From assembly GCA_903959905.1 (NCBI GenBank), contig CAJBYO010000047.1, positions 62,001 to 126,000 of the forward strand: DNA of 64,000 nt. The letters run 5' to 3'. Position 1 is the first letter of the stretch; each line of letters opens with the position of its first letter. Positions 52,632 to 61,362 of the stretch are shown piece by piece. The translations under genes and the position numbers were made by a program. Under the pieces are notes generated by a model, which was given only the letters and a program-made list of their open reading frames with translations, ran no database searches and was not told where the DNA came from. Source of the stretch: an uncultured Bacteroidales bacterium (GTDB lineage: Bacteria > Bacteroidota > Bacteroidia > Bacteroidales > FEN-979).

Positions 52632-53030
52632 ATGAACTACTTCCAGCGCCGCCGAATTTTTAAACAAGCCAATTTCCTTGACCTTCGCCCGGTGCGGGTG
52701 CTGGGGCACGAGGTGCGCGAGGATGGCGGAATCACCATGCTGATGCCTCGGTTTAAAAATAAGGTCAACTCAGCCCTGTTCCAGCCCAATTCCAAGGGTA
52801 AATTCATCACCATCAGGCTGGACCGGTTCGGCGGGCACACCTGGCTGCTCATCGACGGCCATTCAACGGTTTCACAGATCTGCGACAGGCTGAAGGAGCA
52901 GTTCCCCGAAGAACTTCAGCCCATTGAAGAGACAGAAGACAGGGTCACTAAATTCCTCTCCCTGCTCTATCAGCAGCGCTATATTACTTTCCGTGAAATT
53001 CAGGATGAAACGGAACAGCATGCCAAATAA
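52632..53030 (+). CDS. PqqD-family protein
   Basis: 132 residues. The central part (about 35-120) matches the PqqD/RRE fold: FGGHTWLLIDGHSTVSQICDRLKEQFPEE, followed by a helical tail. PqqD-like proteins bind leader peptides for radical-SAM or other peptide-modifying enzymes. No such enzyme or precursor peptide is nearby, so it is solitary. Confidence 0.75.
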   Translation: MNYFQRRRIFKQANFLDLRPVRVLGHEVREDGGITMLMPRFKNKVNSALFQPNSKGKFITIRLDRFGGHTWLLIDGHSTVSQICDRLKEQFPEELQPIEETEDRVTKFLSLLYQQRYITFREIQDETEQHAK

Positions 53031-53035
53031 TTTGC

Positions 53036-53043
53036 TAATTTTG
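53036..53043 (+). promoter_or_regulatory. -7 element of pepD
   Basis: TAATTTTG matches TAnnTTTG, 54 bases before the ATG at 53098. Confidence 0.4.
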
Positions 53044-53097
53044 ACGTTCTACCATCATCTAATGATCTTATACCTTAATATTTAAAGTAACCCAGTA

Positions 53098-54558
53098 ATG
53101 AGCAACGAAATTTTACAACTCAATCCCAAAGCGCTGTGGAAGAATTTCCATAGCCTGACGCAGATTCCCCGTCCCTCCAAAAAGGAAGACCAGATCAGGG
53201 AATTCATCTATAATTTTGGCAAAAACCTCGGACTGGAAACCATCCAGGACGAAGTTGGCAACGTGATCATCCGTAAACCGGCCACCCCGGGCATGGAAAA
53301 CCGCAAAGGCGTTGTACTGCAGGGACACCTCGACATGGTTCCCCAGAAAAACAGCGACAAAGTGCATGATTTTGAAAAGGACCCCATTGAAACGATCATT
53401 GACGGCGAATGGGTGCGTGCCAACGGCACCACCCTGGGAGCCGACAACGGAATGGGTGTTGCAGCAGCCATGTCGGTACTTGAAGCCACAGACATGCAGC
53501 ACGGGCCAATTGAAGCGCTTTTCACCTCAGATGAGGAGACAGGCATGACCGGGGCCACCGGACTAAAACCGGGTGTACTGAAAGGCGACATCCTGGTCAA
53601 CATGGACTCTGAAGACGAAGGCGAACTCTACATCGGATGTGCCGGCGGAACCAACGGCAACATCACCTTCTCATACAAAGAGCAGCCACTGGCAGGCGAT
53701 TTCAAAGGTTTTAGAATCAATGTAACCGGCCTGAAGGGCGGACACAGCGGCGTGGATATCCACCTCGGACGTGGCAATGCCAACAAAATCATGAACCGCA
53801 TCCTTTATCACGGATTCAGGAAACACGGACTCCAGGTTGCCACCATCGACGGCGGAAGCCTTCGCAATGCGATCCCGCGTGAATCATTCGCCCTTGTGGC
53901 AGTGCCTGCAGCCAATGTAACTGCATTCCTCGAATGCCTTGCCGGAAGAACCGCTAAAATTAAAAACGAACTCTCCGCCGTTGAACCCACGCTGAAGATC
54001 GAAGCAGTGGCAGCTGAAGTACCTGCCGCCGTGATTGACCCTGCCGTTCTCGTCAACTCCATGAATGCCATTTATGCCTGTCCGAACGGTGTGATGCGCA
54101 TGAGCAATGAGATGATCGGACTGGTTGAAACATCAAACAACCTGGCCATTGTAAAGGCAGAAAAAGGGAGCATTAAAATCAGCAACCTCCTCCGCAGCTC
54201 TGTTGATTCAGCCAAGGATGACCTCCAGCAGATGATCAAGAGCGTGTTTGACCTGGCCGGTGGCGTATCAGTATTTGACGGCAGCTACCCGGGATGGAAA
54301 CCAAACCCCGACTCCCCGATCCTCAAGACCATGCAGGATGTTTACAATAATAAGTATGGCAACATCCCTGAGATCAAGGCGATCCATGCCGGACTTGAGT
54401 GCGGTATCCTGGGTGGAGCCTACCCCAACTGGGATATGATCTCCTTCGGCCCGACCATTCGTTTCCCCCACTCCCCGGATGAAAAGGTGAATATAGCCAC
54501 TGTGGTTAAATTCTGGGATTTCCTGGTTGAAACACTGAAGAACATACCGGTTAAATAA
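53098..54558 (+). CDS. pepD: Aminoacyl-histidine dipeptidase (M20)
   Basis: 486 residues. PepD-type M20 metallopeptidase: VVLQGHLDMVPQK (Zn ligands His, Asp), GTTLGADNGMGVAAAM, LFTSDEETGMTGA (catalytic Glu-Glu), VNMDSEDEGELYIGCAGG and the C-terminal IHAGLECGILG with the last metal ligand. Hydrolyses dipeptides such as carnosine in the cytosol. Full length. Confidence 0.94.
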   Translation: MSNEILQLNPKALWKNFHSLTQIPRPSKKEDQIREFIYNFGKNLGLETIQDEVGNVIIRKPATPGMENRKGVVLQGHLDMVPQKNSDKVHDFEKDPIETIIDGEWVRANGTTLGADNGMGVAAAMSVLEATDMQHGPIEALFTSDEETGMTGATGLKPGVLKGDILVNMDSEDEGELYIGCAGGTNGNITFSYKEQPLAGDFKGFRINVTGLKGGHSGVDIHLGRGNANKIMNRILYHGFRKHGLQVATIDGGSLRNAIPRESFALVAVPAANVTAFLECLAGRTAKIKNELSAVEPTLKIEAVAAEVPAAVIDPAVLVNSMNAIYACPNGVMRMSNEMIGLVETSNNLAIVKAEKGSIKISNLLRSSVDSAKDDLQQMIKSVFDLAGGVSVFDGSYPGWKPNPDSPILKTMQDVYNNKYGNIPEIKAIHAGLECGILGGAYPNWDMISFGPTIRFPHSPDEKVNIATVVKFWDFLVETLKNIPVK

Positions 54559-54611
54559 ACTGGGACCTTAACTGTAATTAAAAAGGTTAATCAATAGCCT
54601 TTTTCACCGCG

Positions 54612-54660
54612 AAGGTGCAAAGAATTGAAAAATAGTTTATTTTTCAATTCTTTGCGCCTT
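54612..54660. repeat. 23-bp inverted repeat between pepD and the GH16 gene
   Basis: Bases 54612-54634 pair with 54638-54660 with one mismatch and a three-base loop; outer AATAGC/GCTATT adds to the stem. It may end the pepD transcript. Its words (GCGAAGGTGCAAAGAAT) resemble the GCGCAAAGA dispersed repeats of Bacteroidota. Confidence 0.85.
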
Positions 54661-54690
54661 TGCTATTTTCAGGCAGTTTGACTATTTTTG
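54659..54690 (+). promoter_or_regulatory. Promoter of the GH16 gene
   Basis: TTTG (54659-54662), 20 bases, then TATTTTTG (54683-54690): full -33 and -7 matches. The ATG at 54696 follows 5 bases later, so the transcript would be leaderless or nearly so. Confidence 0.55.
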
Positions 54691-54695
54691 TGAAT

Positions 54696-56528
54696 ATGAA
54701 AACCCGGATTGTCAGCGTATTTCTGCTTTTTTTCATCTCATTGCATGGCCTTCTGGCCCAGAACACGCCATGGGACATCATCTATTGCCTGAACGGCGGA
54801 GAAAACAAGTCTGTTGGTATTTCAAAGCTCCCGGTACCGAACCCGGTTAGCAAACCCGGGTGGAACCTGGTTTTCAGCGATGAATTCCAGTCCGACAGCC
54901 TCAATGCTGCAAAATGGAACCGCAGCACCTTCCTGGATGATCAGCCTGCTGAGTGCAACCGCGGTTTTGCCGTGAACCCCGGCAATATCCTGGTTGAAAG
55001 CGGCAACGCCAGGATCAGCAATACAGTCGGTTCACTGCTCCCGGGTTGCCCCTACTCTTTCGGTGAAATTAAAACCATGAGCGTAAAGGATACAAGCTTC
55101 CGAAGTTATTATTTCTACGCACCGGGTTACCTTGAAACAAGGGTTAAACTCTATAATAAAACCGGGCAGGGTGCCGCCTGCTGGCTGTGGGGCATCGGCA
55201 CTCCTGAAAATCCCGGGACCCCGGGACCGTGGAACGAAATTGATGTGTTTGAACTCAATGGGGTGAACAGCAATATTTTCAACGGTGCCTACCACTGGAC
55301 CTATAACGGCAAGCATGTTTCCCAGCACCACGCCATTTACCTGACTGATTCCGCGCAGATGTACGATCTTTCTGCCAACTGGACGACATTCGGACTGGAA
55401 TGGGATTCAACCGCGATCAGGTGGTATGTCAACAATTTGCTGGTTAAAGAACTTGATCTGACAAGGGTTCCCCCGTTTTGTTTGCAGGCAGCAAATTATT
55501 CACAGCCGGTGGCACCCTTCTGTTTGCGGCTGAATTCAGGAAATAATTCTGTGGGAAACCAGTCCGGGTCGCCCGATCCGGTCGATTTTCCGCAGTTGAT
55601 GCTGGTTGACTATGTACGGATGTATAAAAAAACCGGCATGAAGGCATCACCGATCGTTCTCTCTGATGGCATACCCCAGATTTGTGCTGCTGAAACGTCT
55701 CCGTCTCTTTCTTCCAAATTCATCAGTGCTCACTACTATCCGGGCGCCGTTTACACATGGTCATCACCGGCCTTTGAATTCCTGGATGTAAAATTGCCCA
55801 TACCGCAGCCGAGAGGTAAAAAAATCATATGGATCAAACCTTCCATCGCTTCAGGGCAGTCATACCCAGTTTATCTTGACACCCAATTCCCTGGAAATTA
55901 TGCTGAACGAGATTCTGTCATGATCTATATCGCCCCTGAACCACCCACACTTCCGGCCGGTAATTTCACATCATCACAGGTTGACACGGTTTGCCGGTTT
56001 GCCATTCAGACCCCGGCGCTTGACAATATTGCAGGCTGCGACTTCAGTGTTGATGCAGGGATAACCTGGAATGCGGGCACCCTGCAACCTGAAGCAGGGG
56101 TAACAACGTATGCATACGGAACTTTTAAGCCCGGGCAATTGGTCAGCTTCATGTTCCGCGTGCGAAACGGCTGCGGTTATTCACCGTCTGGAAGTTATTC
56201 TATTACCATGCCGGAACCTCCGGTCGGATGCAAATGGCCGGCAGGGACTGATGAGACTGCTCAAAATGGTGGTGGAAACGCTCCTGTTTCAGTCATGCCA
56301 AATCCCTTTACTACCAACCTGAATCTGAAGTTTGGACCATCACAGGTTCCTTCAGGCAGGGAAATTAATATCAGGATCTATGATGTCTATTCGAGGGAAA
56401 TGGTGAACCAGGCGACCAGATCAAACAACTGTAACCTGGACCTGCACCAACTGTGCGGCGGTGTATATTTTTTAATCATCACGGATCAGAATACAGTAAT
56501 ATTTCGTACCGCGATTGTAAAACGTTGA
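54696..56528 (+). CDS. Secreted family-16 glycoside hydrolase with T9SS sorting domain
   Basis: 610 residues. Signal peptide (about 1-22, ending LHGLLAQ), a GH16 laminarinase-like domain (about 50-315) with the catalytic motif EIDVFE at residues 181-186 (two Glu, one Asp), a middle beta-rich region (about 330-520) and a C-terminal T9SS type A sorting domain (GREINIRIYDVYSREM ... GGVYFLI). It should be exported through the type IX system and cut a beta-glucan or galactan. No sugar transporter or SusCD pair adjoins. Confidence 0.9.
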   Translation: MKTRIVSVFLLFFISLHGLLAQNTPWDIIYCLNGGENKSVGISKLPVPNPVSKPGWNLVFSDEFQSDSLNAAKWNRSTFLDDQPAECNRGFAVNPGNILVESGNARISNTVGSLLPGCPYSFGEIKTMSVKDTSFRSYYFYAPGYLETRVKLYNKTGQGAACWLWGIGTPENPGTPGPWNEIDVFELNGVNSNIFNGAYHWTYNGKHVSQHHAIYLTDSAQMYDLSANWTTFGLEWDSTAIRWYVNNLLVKELDLTRVPPFCLQAANYSQPVAPFCLRLNSGNNSVGNQSGSPDPVDFPQLMLVDYVRMYKKTGMKASPIVLSDGIPQICAAETSPSLSSKFISAHYYPGAVYTWSSPAFEFLDVKLPIPQPRGKKIIWIKPSIASGQSYPVYLDTQFPGNYAERDSVMIYIAPEPPTLPAGNFTSSQVDTVCRFAIQTPALDNIAGCDFSVDAGITWNAGTLQPEAGVTTYAYGTFKPGQLVSFMFRVRNGCGYSPSGSYSITMPEPPVGCKWPAGTDETAQNGGGNAPVSVMPNPFTTNLNLKFGPSQVPSGREINIRIYDVYSREMVNQATRSNNCNLDLHQLCGGVYFLIITDQNTVIFRTAIVKR

Positions 56529-56588
56529 GAAGGCCTTTTTTTTCACTATATTTACATGCCTTTACCACGTTCTGATAAATTTCACATC

Positions 56589-58187
56589 ATGAAAAAATCA
56601 ACCTTTGCCGCTACGGTTGTATTATTCCTTTTCATCGCCCTGTCTTCCGTTTCCCAAACTGTTCAGACCCTCGTTCTCCGCCCCGGCCCTGCTGACGGCA
56701 TGGATTCAGACATCCGGACCGATATGCCCCAGACCCCCCGTGGATGGAGCCCCGATTTTATAGCCAATGCATGGACCGCCCAGGGCAATTTTTTTATTCA
56801 GAGAAGCCTGCTTAAGTTTGACCTGTCGCAGATCCCGGCAACAGCAACAGTGCTGGAGGCAAAACTGCACTTTTTTACAAACCTTACAACAGGCCATTAC
56901 CAGCTTGACTCCGGCGCAAACAAATCGTTTTTATACAGGGTTACAGCGCCCTGGACAGAGGACCAGGTCACCTGGGACACACAACCCTCTTTCTCCCTGC
57001 AGGACCCGGTGGTATTGCCACAATCGGTGACACACACGCAGAGCTATTCCCTGGATGTTACTGCGCATGTCGGTGCCATGGTACAGAAACCCGTTGAGAA
57101 CTACGGATGGATTTTCAAACTTGAAACTGAAGAGAGATATCGCTGCATGGTTTTTGCTTCCAGTGATAATGCCACGGTGGAATGGCGTCCGGAACTGACC
57201 GTAAGATATTCAACCTGCTCAGACCCTGTGGCCGATTTCAGCCACACAGGGAGCGGCATGGAAATTCAGTTTACCGACATCTCAAACCATGCCGACTCAT
57301 GGCACTGGGACTTCGGAGACGCAACGTACTCGTTTGCTCAAAATCCAGTGCACTTATATGCAAGTCCCGGCAATTACCGTGTTTGCCTGGTGATTGAAGA
57401 CAGCTGCGGAACAGCCACACACTGTGACACCGTTGTTACGGAGTGTGCGAATCCTGTTGCGGGCTTTGCCTATGGCCAACAGGACACCACGGTGTCCTTC
57501 ATTGATACCACGCACTGCGCCAATCCTGTTTCGTGGTTCTGGCAGTTCGGCGACGGAGGCACTTCCACACTGCAAAACCCGGTACATGAATATGCCGGGT
57601 ACGGTGCATACCAGGTATGCCTGACCATTGCTGATTCCTGTGGTTCCGGAACAACCTGCGCATTTGTCCAGCTCTTGGTTCCTTTGCGTCCCGGGTTTAC
57701 GGCAACGCAGCAGGAAACCAACAATCTGAAAGTGGCCTTTCACGACAGCTCAACAGGCGCAACCAACTGGTTATGGGACTTCGGCGACGGTAAAACTTCC
57801 GCCGAACAAAACCCGGTTCATCTGTATGACCAATACGGCAGCTATCTGGTTTGCCTAACCGCAGGAAACCAGGTCACATATGAATCGGCCTGCGATACAC
57901 TCAGGGTTAAGAAGATCAGCGTTGATTCAAAAGGCAACAGCATCGTTTGCTATCCAAACCCATGCGACGGGCAGAGTAACTTCTGGTTCATCCTGTTTGA
58001 AGACACCGATCGGGCTGAAATAACGATCACTGACTATGCCGGACGTAAAGTCATGATGCAGGAATTCACGGACATCAAGAAGAATGAACCGGTATCACTG
58101 GATATCAGCAAACTCGGCAAAGGCACTTATGTTCTGGAAGGTTCGTTCAACAATTATAAACGAACTGTAAAGGTGACCATACTTTAG
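56589..58187 (+). CDS. Secreted DNRLRE-PKD repeat protein with T9SS sorting domain
   Basis: 532 residues from the ATG at 56589. Signal peptide (about 1-22), a DNRLRE-type domain (about 24-200; SLLKFDLSQIPATATVLEAKLHFF is its hallmark), three PKD domains (WHWDFGDATYSFAQNPVH, WFWQFGDGGTSTLQNPVH, WLWDFGDGKTSAEQNPVH) and a C-terminal T9SS sorting domain (CYPNPCDG ... LGKGTYVLE). No catalytic residues are visible; probably a surface adhesive or structural protein. The 76-bp inverted repeat begins 19 bases after its stop. Confidence 0.87.
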   Translation: MKKSTFAATVVLFLFIALSSVSQTVQTLVLRPGPADGMDSDIRTDMPQTPRGWSPDFIANAWTAQGNFFIQRSLLKFDLSQIPATATVLEAKLHFFTNLTTGHYQLDSGANKSFLYRVTAPWTEDQVTWDTQPSFSLQDPVVLPQSVTHTQSYSLDVTAHVGAMVQKPVENYGWIFKLETEERYRCMVFASSDNATVEWRPELTVRYSTCSDPVADFSHTGSGMEIQFTDISNHADSWHWDFGDATYSFAQNPVHLYASPGNYRVCLVIEDSCGTATHCDTVVTECANPVAGFAYGQQDTTVSFIDTTHCANPVSWFWQFGDGGTSTLQNPVHEYAGYGAYQVCLTIADSCGSGTTCAFVQLLVPLRPGFTATQQETNNLKVAFHDSSTGATNWLWDFGDGKTSAEQNPVHLYDQYGSYLVCLTAGNQVTYESACDTLRVKKISVDSKGNSIVCYPNPCDGQSNFWFILFEDTDRAEITITDYAGRKVMMQEFTDIKKNEPVSLDISKLGKGTYVLEGSFNNYKRTVKVTIL

Positions 58188-58521
58188 GGGAGGATGTTGG
58201 TTTGAATTTACGATTGGACGATTTTAGATGTACGATTGAATTGTATGATTGACGATTTACGATTAGCGTTGTAGATTCGTTAATTGAAAATCAATAAATT
58301 CATTCTGAAATTATAAATTGTCCAATTGTCCAATCCAACATCAGGTTGAGTGAACTTGCAAGCAGGCCTGAGAAACTGATTAACTGCGTTTTTAAATCCC
58401 TTCAGTGATCTTAGGTGTGTAAAGAACCTGTCAATGGCCGCATGCAACAGGTTATAGCAATTGATGCCTGTGCTGAAGGTAGCGATAGCAAATGTGAGTA
58501 CCACAAGGCTTGTCTTTTAAT
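58188..58521. other. Gap holding the left arm of the inverted repeat
   Basis: Bases 58206-58281 are the left arm. The remaining 240 bases hold no recognisable gene; a 74-codon minus-strand frame (58280-58504) has no family features. Confidence 0.6.
58206..58281 (+). repeat. Left arm of a 76-bp inverted repeat
   Basis: AATCGTA-type tract read as ATTTACGATTGGACG here. It is complementary to 60166-60241 with 4 mismatches in 76. The sense orientation relative to the gene it follows is the same for both arms. Confidence 0.92.
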
Positions 58522-59271
58522 TTACCAGCCACCCATTGAAAAACTCATGGTCGTGTCTAATGTCGCCAGGAGATAGATGCTGTAAATAATATTAAATACG
58601 AGTGCTGCAATCCCGATGATGAGTCCTGCAATGGCAAGCCCTCTTCCTTTATTGTTTTGTGGATAATTGTTAAACCTCCTGAGACTGGCTGCACAGAAAA
58701 TGATGCCTAACACCGCGAAAACAATTCCGAAAACCGGAATCCATCCCAGGATGGAGAAAATAAATCCAAGTAAGGCTTTCGTGTCAATTTTTCTTGAATC
58801 GCGCGTTACCGGTGGCGTTGACTTCCTAATTGCCGGTTTGCTTTTGATGTTAACCGGATAGGAACTGACAACCGCACTTCTGTCCGGGTTCTTATAAGAT
58901 AAGCCCGGCCCGGGTTGCTTTTTCGTCTGACTGGCATTCATCACTATCATGGAAGGTTCCACCGCTGTTGATGCGATGAGTTCTTCACCAATCTGAACCT
59001 GGGGAGGATAAGTTAACTGGGTTTCCGGTTCGGGAATGGTTCGTTCATTTTTGCTCATGGAGTCTGATGGAAGCATTTTTGATGCCTTTTCAATTGGCAT
59101 GGATTCCCGACGGGCGACCGCTGTAAGTTTGTACCGGCGCGTAAGATAATGTTTGCTGTATGTCACCTTCCCATGCTTATAATGTCGTGTCGTTGTTGAA
59201 AATTGTGATTTCTGACAAGAGAAGGAAAAGATGATAAGCAACGGAAAAAAAAGGAGGCAGAGTTTTCTCAT
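58522..59271 (-). CDS. DUF4190-type lipoprotein
   Basis: About 249 residues from the ATG at 59271. Signal peptide with lipobox ending IFSFSC. A charged middle (about 25-170) is followed by two membrane helices near the C-terminus (GFIFSILGWIPVFGIVFAVLG and AGLIIGIAALVFNIIYSI), the DUF4190 arrangement. Function unknown. It is the second gene of the module inside the inverted repeat; the gap to the first is 20 bases. Confidence 0.75.
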   Translation of the reverse strand: MRKLCLLFFPLLIIFSFSCQKSQFSTTTRHYKHGKVTYSKHYLTRRYKLTAVARRESMPIEKASKMLPSDSMSKNERTIPEPETQLTYPPQVQIGEELIASTAVEPSMIVMNASQTKKQPGPGLSYKNPDRSAVVSSYPVNIKSKPAIRKSTPPVTRDSRKIDTKALLGFIFSILGWIPVFGIVFAVLGIIFCAASLRRFNNYPQNNKGRGLAIAGLIIGIAALVFNIIYSIYLLATLDTTMSFSMGGW

Positions 59272-59291
59272 AATTTGTGATTTAAGGATTG

Positions 59292-59879
59292 CTATTTCAT
59301 TTTTATGGCACTGCCCATATTGTCCCACATGCTGTTGACAGAAGAGGCGACAATTATTGCTGCCCCGCCGGCAAGCAGTGTTCCTCCAACCAAGGGCACA
59401 ACCCATGATGCGGTGGTTCGCTCTTTATCCTTCATATAAACTTCAGCATTTTTTATAGCCGACAAGGCAATCCGGATATATCCGCTGACAAATTTCTCAG
59501 GTACTGCCGAATCGGTTACATAAAGATGTACCTCCTCTAAGACCAGGTATTCCTGATATTTTTTATTTTTCAAATACCGGTTCCCCCCGGTTGGGCTCGT
59601 TGTCATGAACTTGTAGCGGTTTTCAGGTAAGGAAGTAAGTTTGCCGTACAGCGTACTGTCCGTTAAGAGGGGACTTGAAAAATGCCAGGCTTTATCTTTG
59701 TGGTGTAAAATGATATACTTGTTCTGCGTCTCAAATGATTTTACCTCCTGGGGAGTAACCTTGTTCACAGTTTGAACTTTGTAATAATACCTGCAACCCT
59801 GGAGCGGGCCGAAAAGAACAAGTACTATAGCCAGAATGAGGGCTGGCGTGCCTGGCAAATATTTTATACTCCTTTTCAT
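59292..59879 (-). CDS. Hypothetical lipoprotein
   Basis: About 195 residues from the ATG at 59879. N-terminal signal (VLVLFGPLQGC) with a lipobox-like cysteine, a soluble domain (about 30-155) of no family I know, and a C-terminal hydrophobic helix (VVPLVGGTLLAGGAAIIVAS). First gene of the two-gene module. The upstream ATG at 59951 is in frame but precedes the signal sequence, so I set the start at 59879. Confidence 0.65.
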   Translation of the reverse strand: MKRSIKYLPGTPALILAIVLVLFGPLQGCRYYYKVQTVNKVTPQEVKSFETQNKYIILHHKDKAWHFSSPLLTDSTLYGKLTSLPENRYKFMTTSPTGGNRYLKNKKYQEYLVLEEVHLYVTDSAVPEKFVSGYIRIALSAIKNAEVYMKDKERTTASWVVPLVGGTLLAGGAAIIVASSVNSMWDNMGSAIKMK

Positions 59880-60245
59880 GGTCACGTGTTGTTGGTTTAT
59901 GAAGCAAAGGTATGGCCGTAACCCCGCTTGAGATAATTGGTTTCTGAGCAATTCTGTCTGGCAGTAGTATGAAATCAGGAATAAGGAAGGAATATCGCCG
60001 GCTGTCGGGAATTAATGCAAAAACATGCCGAAAGAGATGGAAGGTTTGCGGAATACCTCAAACGATTGTACGGGAAACTGATTTATTGCCATATAAAAAC
60101 ATCCGGCATTAAAAAGCTTTACGTCAGATGAAATCTCAACTCACCCTTGCTTTGATCAGACGATGAACGATTCTACAACGCTAATCGTAAATCGTAAATC
60201 GTACAATTCAATCGTAAATCTAAAATCGTCCAATCGTAAATCGGG
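59880..60245. other. Gap holding the right arm of the inverted repeat
   Basis: 366 bases from the lipoprotein start to the stop of the methyltransferase. Bases 60166-60241 are the right arm. In the rest I see no RNA gene or clear promoter. Confidence 0.6.
60166..60241 (-). repeat. Right arm of a 76-bp inverted repeat
   Basis: AATCGTA heptamer tract, complementary to 58206-58281. It ends 5 bases beyond the stop of the TylF-like gene (minus strand). Confidence 0.92.
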
Positions 60246-60962
60246 CTATTTCAACTCAAACGCACAAAAATAGTAGTTATTCGCCGCGCCGATCAGGTCA
60301 AATTTCAGGTAAAAGCTTGAGGTAAACAACTGGAAGGCCAGGAATTCATGCATCGGAACATTGAACTGGTCAAAAAGAATGATATCACCTTTTTTGAGAT
60401 AAGGAGCCAGCATGGTAAGCACATAGAGGGTTGAACTGAACAGGTCGGCATCCATCAGGATCACCTTTTTGCGGGTAAGATCCATCCCTTTCACAAAATC
60501 GGGAAGGGTATCCTGGAACAATCCTTTGTAAAAGTTTACCCGCCTGTCATCCGTCTGCGGTACATCTGCTGTCATGGCACCCTGCTTGAAGCCGCCCCAG
60601 TCCTCGGGAAGGCCTTCAAAAGTATCAAAACCGGAAAACGAAGATGAGGGATTGCTGTTTGCTTTCACCCACCAGTTGAAGGAATGTCCGCCTGAAACTC
60701 CAAATTCAAGATAATTGATGGGCTGGTCAAGATTTTTTGTGCCCAGGATGTGCTCGTAGAGTTTATACCGTTTGTTGTAATCCCATTTCGGAGAGTAAAA
60801 ATCGTTGAAAGCAATATCCCTGTTTTTACTGATCCATTTTGACACTTTCGACATGTAGGCAAGATTCAGTAAAACACCCGAAAAAGGTTCAACAATACGA
60901 TGCAGTTTGAAACGGTAAAAAAACCATTTTGTCTTCCTGATCAGGGTAATTTTAAAGGACAT
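60246..60962 (-). CDS. TylF/MycF-like SAM-dependent O-methyltransferase
   Basis: About 238 residues from the ATG at 60962. [17 protein letters not shown] is motif [15 protein letters not shown] and [17 protein letters not shown] (metal-binding Asp-Ala-Asp) are the family core, and [12 protein letters not shown] follows. Macrocin-type O-methyltransferases act on sugars, so this may decorate a surface glycan. A glycosyltransferase gene starts at 63840. Confidence 0.78.
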   Translation of the reverse strand: MSFKITLIRKTKWFFYRFKLHRIVEPFSGVLLNLAYMSKVSKWISKNRDIAFNDFYSPKWDYNKRYKLYEHILGTKNLDQPINYLEFGVSGGHSFNWWVKANSNPSSSFSGFDTFEGLPEDWGGFKQGAMTADVPQTDDRRVNFYKGLFQDTLPDFVKGMDLTRKKVILMDADLFSSTLYVLTMLAPYLKKGDIILFDQFNVPMHEFLAFQLFTSSFYLKFDLIGAANNYYFCAFELK

Positions 60963-61026
60963 GTGCTCTTTTTTTTGAATTTCAGACAAAAGTACGAAAA
61001 AACTTATCATTAAATTATGTTAACGG

Positions 61027-61057
61027 TTTGGTAGTTTCTAAAATTTTTGTATTTTTG
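61027..61057 (+). promoter_or_regulatory. Consensus Bacteroidota promoter of rpmH
   Basis: TTTG (61027-61030), 19 bases, TATTTTTG (61050-61057): the best full promoter in the window. The start codon at 61079 lies about 15 bases after the expected transcription start. Confidence 0.7.
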
Positions 61058-61078
61058 CACTCCCAAAATAATGAACAG

Positions 61079-61240
61079 ATGACAAAGAGAACATACCAGC
61101 CTTCGAACAGAAAAAGGAAGAACAAACATGGTTTTCGTGAGCGCATGGCCACAGCAAACGGCCGTAAAGTATTGGCTGCAAGAAGGGCTAAAGGAAGAAA
61201 GAAACTGACGGTATCCGACGAAAAATTAGACAAAGAATAA
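61079..61240 (+). CDS. rpmH: 50S ribosomal protein L34
   Basis: 53 residues: [20 protein letters not shown] and [16 protein letters not shown] are diagnostic for L34. The ATG at 61071 is out of frame. No rnpA or dnaA adjoins, as is usual for rpmH in other phyla; its separation is common in Bacteroidota as far as I know. Confidence 0.97.
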   Translation: MTKRTYQPSNRKRKNKHGFRERMATANGRKVLAARRAKGRKKLTVSDEKLDKE

Positions 61241-61294
61241 CAATTCTTTACTTGATTGACAGGATAAATCCGATTTTACGGAATTTACATGAAG

Positions 61295-61327
61295 AAGAAG
61301 ATAGCATCTGGTTATCTTCTTTTTTTA
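61295..61327 (+). terminator. Intrinsic terminator behind rpmH
   Basis: AAGAAGATA pairs with TATCTTCTT around a 9-base loop, followed by a run of seven or more T. Confidence 0.85.
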
Positions 61328-61362
61328 TTTAATTTGGTTCATTGATACTCTAACTGCCTGAT

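Noticed and set aside
58280..58504. 74-codon minus-strand frame, possible transposase remnant
   Set aside because: It resembled a fragment of a larger protein at first sight, but I can name no motif and it partly overlaps the inverted-repeat arm.
59952..60165. Attachment site or recombinase target beside the inverted repeat
   Set aside because: No core direct repeat, tRNA end or recombinase gene; only the inverted arms are supported.
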